Of a stretch of 6,370 nucleotides of DNA, positions 1 through 4,892 are shown one piece after another. The position numbers and the translations under genes were made by a program. The stretch is taken from assembly GCA_030044325.1 (NCBI GenBank), contig JASHWA010000432.1, positions 1 through 6,370 on the forward strand, read 5' to 3'. How positions within the stretch are numbered: the first letter of the stretch is position 1; every line of letters starts with the position of its first letter. This stretch comes from Bryobacteraceae bacterium. Lineage in GTDB: Bacteria; Acidobacteriota; Terriglobia; Bryobacterales; Bryobacteraceae. The notes beneath the pieces are model-generated. The model was not told where the DNA came from. It was given only the letters and a program-made list of their open reading frames with translations, and did not search any database.

Positions 1-216
1 TGGGTGCGCGGAACGCCGGAGGAAAAGACTTTTCAGGACTGGATCAAGTATCGCTACCACGCGCCTTCCGACGATCTCTCGCAGCCCGTGGATAAAGCCG
101 CGGCGGCGGAGTTCAATCGAATCCTGCTCGATTTGGGCGAGCGCGTGGCTAACGCGAGCGAGCGGCCGCGATGGTATCCGAACAGCTTTTTCCGTCGATT
201 TGCGCAGGCGGAGTAG
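1..216 (+). CDS. M28-family zinc peptidase, C-terminal fragment
   Basis: The reading frame is open from the first base and ends at TAG 214-216, so only the last 71 residues are present. The segment YRYHAPSDDLSQPVD, near residues 17-31 of the fragment, matches the end of M28 (aminopeptidase Y/S type) metallopeptidases. In that family the His of a YHxPxDD-type motif is the last zinc ligand, followed by a helix like AAAAEFNRILLDLGERVAN. The tail PRWYPNSFFRRF resembles the C-terminus of exported M28 peptidases common in Acidobacteria. The family removes N-terminal residues from peptides, usually outside the cytoplasm; the signal peptide and other zinc ligands would lie upstream of the window. The GTG at position 4 is only an internal codon of a truncated gene, not a start. 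The family call rests on motif and context alone. Confidence 0.8.
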   Translation, partial: WVRGTPEEKTFQDWIKYRYHAPSDDLSQPVDKAAAAEFNRILLDLGERVANASERPRWYPNSFFRRFAQAE

Positions 217-235
217 CGTTGCTCAAGAAGGTGAG

Positions 236-303
236 CGCTCGCCGCTCCTAACCCGCCGCAGTGACCGCAACCTTACGGCTGGCGGCTGAGCGGTCGGCGA
301 GCG
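236..303. repeat. Inverted repeat in the convergent gap
   Basis: The 107-bp gap between two converging genes contains a perfect 9-bp inverted repeat, CGCTCGCCG at 236-244 and CGGCGAGCG at 295-303. Nested inside is a 6-bp pair, GACCGC at 272-277 and GCGGTC at 290-295, which overlaps the outer right arm by one base. A transcript from either strand could fold here, so it may act as a bidirectional end signal. There is no U-tract on either side, so an intrinsic terminator cannot be claimed. It may also be a dispersed repeat. Confidence 0.4.
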
Positions 304-323
304 GACCAACCCTGAGCCGGGCG

Positions 324-2819
324 CTATTTCCCGGTCGCGCGGCCGAAGAATCGCAGCCTGACTACGAAGTGCCGGCCTTCGTCGCCCGCGAACTGCAGGA
401 ACTGCGGGACTCCAGTGACATTGTTGACGGCGGTGGGGTTGGCCTGATTGGTCAGATTATCGATTCCGCCGCGCAGCGCGAAGCGGTAGCCGCGCAGAAT
501 CAGCATGCGCTCGATTGCGAGGTTCAGGTCGAAGTTTAACGGGTAACGCAATGAATTTACGGTGCCGATCACGGGACCGGCAGGCTCGCGGATAGAGAAC
601 GGGAAGCCGCTGCGCATATCCGATATCGCCGCAATCGACCAGTTTTTCGAAAATCGTTTGAGGGGAACCGGGAGATAGGCCCACGCGAGCAGGCGATTGG
701 GGGCATCCCACGGCATTGGAACGAAATACGGGAGAATTTGCAAGGGTTGCGGGAAGTTCGGATCGATCACGGCGTTGGTTAACGCGCGGGAGCGGGTGTA
801 GGAGATCATCCACTCATGCTGCCCGGCGAAGGTCTGATGCAGGGCAATCTGGCCGGAATCGTAGTCGTCGCGGCGCAGATTGGTCAGTTGATATAAACCC
901 GCCTCTTCGCCGGAGGGAAGCGGCAAAAGCGACGGCGGCGCGGTGGGATCGAGAGTGTTGAGGAACGCGAACTGGTCGGTGCCGCGGCGTCGCAAATATT
1001 TTGTAGTCAAATAGATGCCTTCTAATATTCGATGGTCAACATTAAGCGTCCAGTTGGCCGCTGCCGGCAGGGACAGCGGACTGGAGCCGATCGCGAAATT
1101 AGTGGGTACCGGCGGACCGGCGGCGACGCCGTTGGTGTATTGGACGGTTTCGGCGACCTGGTCGAGCGGAAGGCTCAACATGTTTAATGTGACCTGATCG
1201 TGCGTGAGGGCGTAGCCGCCGGAGACGCGGGTGCGGTTGTTTGAAAAAGGCGACCAGGAGAATCCGGCGCGCGGAGAAAGCGCCAATGCGCCGATGCGCT
1301 GGTCCTGGTCGCCGCGAACGCCAAGGGTGAGCTGGAAGCGGCCGGACATGCGCCAGGTGTCCAGGAAATAGCCGGCGAATGCGGTGTCGCTCACGTGGAA
1401 CAGGGCGGGCGTGGGGAATAGAGTTTCGGAGAGGAGCTGGCCGGTATCGCCCAAAACCTGGTAGCCGGTGCGATGGAAATCGCCGGTTTCCTGGCGCAGA
1501 TCGGCGGATCCGCCGGCCTGGAGCTGGTGCGCGCCGAGCCATGGGAGCTGCGGGAAAAAAATGTTGACCATGCCCTGGTCGGTGGATGCAGTCTGGTTGG
1601 CATCGACGAAATAATTTCCGCTTTGCCCGACCGGCGAGATGACGAACAGGCCGTCGCCTTGCGGAATCTGGCCGGTGGAAAAAGCATTATGCGCGTAGCC
1701 GATCTCCACCAGAAATCCGCGGCCGAGGTACGCCTCGTCTTTGACGCTGAACAGGTATTCGCGAGTATCGACGGTGGAGGTGGTGGAGACGGGGCTGAGG
1801 GCGCCGAGGCCCACGCGGCCTTCATGATCGTAATTGACCAAAAAATCGCTGAACAGGATATTGGATTTGGTCAGGTTGAACTGTGTGTGCAGAAGATTTC
1901 CGTAGGCTGCGCCGGAGCGCGTGTTCTGGCCCGCGGGAAGTCCGGTGACGACGGTTTCGTTGTACTCGATATTGAGATCGTCGGCAAACCAGGCGCGTCC
2001 GCGCAGGATGGGTCCGGAGACGCCGAAGCGCGGATAAAAATTGCCCAGGTGCACACCCTCCTGAAAGCTCACGCCGGGAAAAAAATCGGTGGCGAAGTAG
2101 CGGAAGTGATCGGTGCCGTTTTCCGTGTTGATGGCGAGCACGCCGGCCGAGCCGTCGCCGTACTGCGGCGAATAACGGCCGCTCGAAAGATCGACGGAGC
2201 GCACGGCTTCGATCGCGAAAATGGTCTGAAGCTGGCCGGTAACGGGATTGGCGATATTGAATCCGTTGAGCTGATAATTGACCTGGTTTTCGGCCGAGCC
2301 GTTGATGTGCAGGCCGCCGGTCGAGTCCATCAGCACGCCGGGCATCAGGATGAAAGCGTTGCGCAGACTATGGCTGTTTTCGTAGGGAACGTCGTTGACG
2401 TTGGTGGCGGTGAGGGTTTCGGCGTTGCTCGCTTGGGTAACATCGACGGGCGAGGGGGTTTCGGCGACGTCCACGGATTGAAAAACCTCGCGGACGGTGC
2501 TGATGGTGAGCGCGATTTCCTGCGAATCTTCAAGATGCAGCGCGCGATCCTTGATCGGATAAAAGCCCTGGCGTTCGACGGCGAGGGTGAAGTCGCCGGG
2601 AGCGGGCAGCGTGAGGCTGAATTCGCCGCGGGGATTGGTAACCGATTCCCAGGAATCGCCGCCGCGATGGAGAGTCACGTGCGCGCCGGGGACGGGGGCG
2701 TCGTTTTCATCGAGCACCCGGCCGCCGAGGGTCACATCGGCGCCGCACAGCGGAAGCGCGGCGAGCACCGCAACCATCGCGCGGGCGGATAAAAAACGGA
2801 GGAACATTGCACTTCTCAT
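324..2819 (-). CDS. TonB-dependent receptor with carboxypeptidase-regulatory-like N-domain
   Basis: This encodes an outer-membrane beta-barrel transporter of about 831 residues, driven by TonB/ExbBD; the substrate is unknown. Residues 1-27 are a Sec signal peptide: R2, R8 and R13, a hydrophobic core AMVAVLAALPL, and likely cleavage after CGA. Residues 29-110 form a CarboxypepD_reg-like beta-sandwich (GGRVLDENDAPVPGAHVTL, then a GEFSLTLPAPGDFTL strand pair). Residues 135-245 are the plug, with LMPGVL, the NYQLNGFNIANP motif near 181-192, and a Gly-rich RYSPQYGDGSAGVL end. The rest is the barrel, ending FVVRLRFFGRATGK just before TAG. The barrel includes aromatic-rich strands and a TNQANPTAVNNVTG segment typical of acidobacterial receptors of this class. 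Three in-frame ATGs are possible: 2891, 2819 and 2807. The 2891 choice adds 24 basic, non-signal residues read from a hairpin cluster, so I reject it. The 2807 start (827 aa) has GAGAAG four bases upstream and is a serious alternative. Confidence 0.9.
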   Translation of the reverse strand: MRSAMFLRFLSARAMVAVLAALPLCGADVTLGGRVLDENDAPVPGAHVTLHRGGDSWESVTNPRGEFSLTLPAPGDFTLAVERQGFYPIKDRALHLEDSQEIALTISTVREVFQSVDVAETPSPVDVTQASNAETLTATNVNDVPYENSHSLRNAFILMPGVLMDSTGGLHINGSAENQVNYQLNGFNIANPVTGQLQTIFAIEAVRSVDLSSGRYSPQYGDGSAGVLAINTENGTDHFRYFATDFFPGVSFQEGVHLGNFYPRFGVSGPILRGRAWFADDLNIEYNETVVTGLPAGQNTRSGAAYGNLLHTQFNLTKSNILFSDFLVNYDHEGRVGLGALSPVSTTSTVDTREYLFSVKDEAYLGRGFLVEIGYAHNAFSTGQIPQGDGLFVISPVGQSGNYFVDANQTASTDQGMVNIFFPQLPWLGAHQLQAGGSADLRQETGDFHRTGYQVLGDTGQLLSETLFPTPALFHVSDTAFAGYFLDTWRMSGRFQLTLGVRGDQDQRIGALALSPRAGFSWSPFSNNRTRVSGGYALTHDQVTLNMLSLPLDQVAETVQYTNGVAAGPPVPTNFAIGSSPLSLPAAANWTLNVDHRILEGIYLTTKYLRRRGTDQFAFLNTLDPTAPPSLLPLPSGEEAGLYQLTNLRRDDYDSGQIALHQTFAGQHEWMISYTRSRALTNAVIDPNFPQPLQILPYFVPMPWDAPNRLLAWAYLPVPLKRFSKNWSIAAISDMRSGFPFSIREPAGPVIGTVNSLRYPLNFDLNLAIERMLILRGYRFALRGGIDNLTNQANPTAVNNVTGVPQFLQFAGDEGRHFVVRLRFFGRATGK

Positions 2820-2900
2820 ACCCCCGCGCTTACGCACGGGGCCGTTACGCTTGGCGGACGTAAAGGCAGGCGGGGCCAGCCTGCCCCTCATTACTTCTCA
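2811..2900 (-). repeat. Three-hairpin cluster flanked by 8-bp direct repeats
   Basis: Three inverted repeats lie head to tail immediately upstream of the receptor start. They are CCCCGCGC/GCACGGGG (2822-2829/2834-2841), TTACG/CGTAA (2845-2849/2859-2863) and GGCAGGC/GCCTGCC (2865-2871/2879-2885). In minus-strand RNA the first gives an 8-bp stem with one G-U pair closed by GUAA, a GNRA tetraloop. The block is bounded by ACTTCTCA at 2811-2818 and again at 2893-2900, which looks like a target-site duplication. It could be a small REP/MITE-like insertion or a structured 5' leader of the receptor mRNA. The structure is seen in the sequence; mobility is inference. Confidence 0.55.
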
Positions 2901-2915
2901 CAGCATAGTGCATTT

Positions 2916-3020
2916 TAAGAGGTTGTTGAAAAACTCCTCGGCGAACCCCCGGCCTGACGGCCAGGGCTGTATGGCCCACGCGATTCAACGATTTCAGGAA
3001 CAGCCCTGCCGTGCCTCTTA
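2916..3020. repeat. Palindromic repeat element 1 of a tandem pair
   Basis: This 105-bp noncoding element begins TAAGAGG (2916-2922) and ends CCTCTTA (3014-3020), a perfect 7-bp terminal inverted repeat. Just inside the left end is GAGGTTGTTGAAAAA (2919-2933), the same core as in the neighbouring element with one change. An internal stem pairs ACGGCCAGGGCTGT (2957-2970) with ACAGCCCTGCCGT (3000-3012), with one bulged base. No credible protein is encoded. It shares its last three bases with the next element. Confidence 0.5.
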
Positions 3021-3135
3021 GGAGGTTGCTGAAAAAGGGGACAGACAGCTCTGTCCACGCCGACCGCTCCACGCGGTTGCAAGAGTTTGCGTCTGGGGAC
3101 AGAGTAGTCTGTGCCCTTTTTCAGCAACCTCTTAG
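3018..3135. repeat. Palindromic repeat element 2 (39-bp inverted arms)
   Basis: The arms at 3018-3056 and 3097-3135 are inverted copies about 39 bp long with only a handful of mismatches. They include an exact 18-bp core, GAGGTTGCTGAAAAAGGG (3022-3039), whose reverse complement lies at 3114-3131. The 40-bp loop contains its own stem, CGACCGC/GCGGTTG (3061-3067/3074-3080, one G-U pair). It lies 26 bp beyond the stop of the minus-strand synthase gene, so it could protect or end that transcript. There is no terminal U-run, so it is not a classical terminator. The symmetric ends and the related neighbour suggest a non-autonomous, MITE-like dispersed repeat. No transposase gene is present in the window. 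Confidence 0.65.
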
Positions 3136-3161
3136 GGGTATGCAAGGCGCTGCGCGCGGGC

Positions 3162-3800
3162 TCAGGAGCCTTTGAGCACCTCGGCGATTTCTTTTTCGGG
3201 AATGGCGCCCTCTTTGATCAGGCGCCAGTAGGGTTCGGTGATATCGACGGTGGTGGCGCCCAGGCCGGTGGCGAGGCCTCCGTCCAGAATCAGGTCGACG
3301 GCGCCGTCCATCAGGCCGAACACCTCGATTCCGCTGGCGCAGGTGGGCGATCCGGATTTATTGGCGCTGGTGGAAATGAGCGGCTGGCCGAGGCGTTCGA
3401 GAAGCGCGTTGGCGACCTTGGATTTGGATTGGCGCAGGGCGATGCGGCCGGAATTTCCGGTGACTTTGAGGGGCACGCGCGAAGAGGCGGGCGCGATGAT
3501 GGCGAGCGGTCCCGGCCAGAAATGGCGCGCGAGCAGAACCAGGCGCGGGGGGAGTTCCTTGCACATGTCTTCGGCCATCACCAGGTCGTGCACCAGCAGC
3601 GGCAGGGAACGGTCCTTTTCACGGCCCTTGGCTTCGAAGACGCGGCCGACGGCGTGCAGATTCAAAGGATCGGCGACGAGCACGTAGAGGGCGTCGGTGG
3701 GGATCGCGACGACCCCTCCGCGGCGGATCGCGGCGGCGGCGCGCTCGATGGCGCGTTCCCCGGGACGCTCGGCGTCGATCTCGATCAAATCGGTGGCCAC
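3162..3800 (-). CDS. L-threonylcarbamoyladenylate synthase, Sua5/YrdC/TsaC family
   Basis: The 212-residue protein is a single YrdC domain, without the C-terminal Sua5 extension. The family condenses L-threonine, bicarbonate and ATP into threonylcarbamoyl-AMP in the cytoplasm, the first step of t6A37 modification of ANN-decoding tRNAs. Visible motifs are IPTDALYVLVADP (33-45), the nucleotide-binding KGR (58-60), FWPGPL (94-99), ALR (121-123) and STSANKSG (143-150). Two places differ from the usual consensus: PT(D/E)TxYGLGxD here reads PTDALYVLVAD, and the Pro normally following the ALR arginine is absent (RQS). It is unlikely to be a pseudogene because the frame is intact, but it could be a lineage variant or a YciO-like paralogue. 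The start is GTG 3800-3798. No Shine-Dalgarno precedes it and no ATG or GTG lies in frame just upstream. It diverges from the regulator gene. Confidence 0.88.
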   Translation of the reverse strand: MATDLIEIDAERPGERAIERAAAAIRRGGVVAIPTDALYVLVADPLNLHAVGRVFEAKGREKDRSLPLLVHDLVMAEDMCKELPPRLVLLARHFWPGPLAIIAPASSRVPLKVTGNSGRIALRQSKSKVANALLERLGQPLISTSANKSGSPTCASGIEVFGLMDGAVDLILDGGLATGLGATTVDITEPYWRLIKEGAIPEKEIAEVLKGS

Positions 3801-3803
3801 GAT

Positions 3804-3816
3804 GTGTATTAGTGTA
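3804..3816 (-). promoter_or_regulatory. Possible -10 box giving a near-leaderless synthase mRNA
   Basis: On the minus strand TACACT (3816-3811) lies 10 bases before the GTG start of the synthase gene. Transcription from it would start around 3804-3805, leaving almost no 5' leader, which would fit the absence of a Shine-Dalgarno sequence. No good -35 hexamer is found at 16-18 bp, so this is weak. Confidence 0.25.
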
Positions 3817-3849
3817 GCTTTTTTGGAATGGAGGGGCGGAGCGGAGCTG

Positions 3850-3907
3850 CCGGCGGCGCCTCCGCCGGGGAAACTTTGGGGGATTGGCCCGCTCGCTCAA
3901 CGCGGGC
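3850..3907. other. Two GC-rich hairpins in the divergent intergenic region
   Basis: CCGGCGG (3850-3856) pairs with CCGCCGG (3862-3868) across a 5-base loop. GCCCGC (3887-3892) pairs with GCGGGC (3902-3907) across 9 bases. Both lie between the synthase start and the candidate LytTR site upstream of the regulator gene. Neither is followed by a T-run on either strand. They could be regulator sites or part of the regulator gene's leader, and their role is unknown. Confidence 0.35.
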
Positions 3908-3919
3908 GGAGTGAATGGA

Positions 3920-3953
3920 AAAAGTCCGCATACGGGCGGGTGAAGTTCGATCA
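3920..3953 (+). promoter_or_regulatory. Candidate LytTR operator upstream of the regulator gene
   Basis: Two half-sites, AAAGTCCGC (3921-3929) and GAAGTTCGA (3942-3950), are separated by 12 bp, so they repeat every 21 bp on the same face of the helix. The published LytTR consensus is a pair of [TA][AC][CA]GTTN[AG][TG] direct repeats 12-13 bp apart; each half here matches 6 of the 8 specified positions. The same arrangement recurs at 4812-4845, before the receptor gene. The position, about 90 bp upstream of the regulator start, would fit autoregulation. Binding is inferred. Confidence 0.5.
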
Positions 3954-4042
3954 AGGCCGGGATTTGCCCGCTCGTCTGAAATCCGGAGGAATTTGGAGGC
4001 TTTCGTGATATTCATGGCGTGGAGTTGGGGTGCGATCGCGGC

Positions 4043-4813
4043 GTGGCACTCAAAACCATCATTGTGGACGATGAACGCATCGCGCGTGAGGTGCTGCGCG
4101 AGGAGCTCGATTCGATGGCGGATGTGGTCATCGTGGGCGAAGCGGACAGCGGCGCGTCGGCGCTCAAGCAGATCGCCGAACTGAAACCGGACCTGGTGCT
4201 GCTCGATTTGCAGATGCCGGAAATGGGAGGCTTGGAAGTGGTGCGGCGCCTGCGCGGCGGCTCGCACGTGCCGGTCCTGGTGATGGTCACGGCATACGAC
4301 GCTTACGCGGTCCAGGCGTTCGAGGCGGGCGCGGTGGATTATCTGCTCAAACCGGTGGGTCCGCAGCGGCTGGCCGACGCGGTGGAGCGGGCGCGGCGAA
4401 TCCACGGATGGCGCGCGGCGGAACGGATCGCGCGATTGCAGGAGATTCCCGATCAGCCGCTCAGCGCGCGAGCCAGGAAAATCGTCGGCAAAAAGGACGA
4501 CGAGTATTACCTGCTGAGCACCGACGAAATTCTCGCGTTTCAGGCGGAGGGCGATATGGTCTGGATCGTGACGGCGCGCAAGCGCTACATCGCCTCGCTC
4601 ACGTTAAAAGCGATCGAGGAGGGCTTGGGGGTGTGCGGATTCCGGCGAATCCATCGCAATGCGCTGGTCAACGTCGAGCATGTGCGTAAGATGAGCGTAT
4701 TGAGCAGCCAGCGCTGGCTGATCACGCTCAGCAACAACCAGGAACTGGTGGCCAGCAAGCGCCTGGCGCACCAGATTCGCGAACTATACAGGGCGTCCGC
4801 TCGCGGCAAATAA
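4043..4813 (+). CDS. LytTR-family two-component response regulator
   Basis: The 256-residue cytoplasmic transcription factor has an N-terminal receiver domain and a C-terminal LytTR DNA-binding domain (AlgR/AgrA/LytR type). Receiver residues, numbered from this start, are the acidic pair D9-D10 in IVDDE, phospho-acceptor D55 in LLDLQMPEMGG, switch T83 in VTAYDAYA and K103 in DYLLKP. The LytTR domain covers about 145-247 and includes the signature FRRIHRNALVNVEHV and the final VASKRLAHQIREL. The start is GTG 4043, giving VALKTIIVDDE and placing the acceptor Asp at the usual position 55. GTG 4019 would add eight atypical residues. Neither start has a well-spaced Shine-Dalgarno. The stop TAA is at 4811-4813, followed after 79 bp by a receptor gene on the same strand. 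No histidine kinase is in the window, so the partner is encoded elsewhere or just outside. Confidence 0.93.
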   Translation: MALKTIIVDDERIAREVLREELDSMADVVIVGEADSGASALKQIAELKPDLVLLDLQMPEMGGLEVVRRLRGGSHVPVLVMVTAYDAYAVQAFEAGAVDYLLKPVGPQRLADAVERARRIHGWRAAERIARLQEIPDQPLSARARKIVGKKDDEYYLLSTDEILAFQAEGDMVWIVTARKRYIASLTLKAIEEGLGVCGFRRIHRNALVNVEHVRKMSVLSSQRWLITLSNNQELVASKRLAHQIRELYRASARGK

Positions 4814-4845
4814 AAGTCCGCTCACCGCCCGCGGAAGTTCTTTCA
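4812..4845 (+). promoter_or_regulatory. Candidate LytTR operator upstream of the second receptor gene
   Basis: Half-sites AAAGTCCGC (4813-4821) and GAAGTTCTT (4834-4842) have the same 12-bp spacer and 21-bp period as the copy at 3920-3953. Aligned without gaps, AAAAGTCCGC, GAAGTTC and TCA are identical in both copies, while the 12-bp middle is not conserved (5 of 12 identical). That pattern is expected of protein contact sites rather than of a recent duplication. The site begins inside the regulator's stop codon and ends 47 bp before the receptor ATG. A weak TACTAG at 4855-4860 could be a -10 box whose -35 region overlaps the second half-site, as in activator-dependent promoters. Confidence 0.5.
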
Positions 4846-4892
4846 TCGAAATGTACTAGGGGTTCGATCACCGCGTCTCACACAATCGAGGA

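Noticed and set aside
261..539. A 92-codon plus-strand frame at the receptor's 3' end
   Set aside because: Most of it is antisense to the receptor C-terminus, and it has no ribosome-binding site or recognisable feature.
1473..2792. A 439-codon open frame on the plus strand inside the first receptor gene
   Set aside because: It is antisense to a complete, motif-rich receptor. Its repetitive Gly/Ala/Asp-rich translation is what the complement of such coding sequence gives, and it shows no recognisable domain.
2742..2819. A lipoprotein signal in the first receptor (Cys near the signal peptide end, LPLC)
   Set aside because: The residue before Cys is Leu rather than Gly, Ala or Ser, so the lipobox rule is not met; ordinary signal peptidase cleavage after CGA is more likely.
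3018..3135. An intrinsic terminator for the synthase gene
   Set aside because: The T-rich stretch lies within the stem rather than after it, and no U-run follows the structure on the minus strand.
2916..3135. A CRISPR array
   Set aside because: Only two direct copies and one inverted copy of a 15-bp core are present, with irregular spacing and no cas genes.
2915..3145. A small minus-strand frame in the intergenic repeats (76 codons)
   Set aside because: Its sequence is wholly dictated by the inverted repeat arms (translations such as CPLFQQP), so it is a spurious product of repeat DNA.
3111..3812. A 233-codon plus-strand open frame over the synthase gene
   Set aside because: It starts inside the palindromic repeat and runs antisense to the YrdC domain, and its Gly/Asp-rich composition is typical of a shadow frame.
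3809..4405. A 198-codon minus-strand open frame across the divergent region and the receiver domain
   Set aside because: It is antisense to the conserved receiver motifs and has a His/Arg-rich, domain-free translation.
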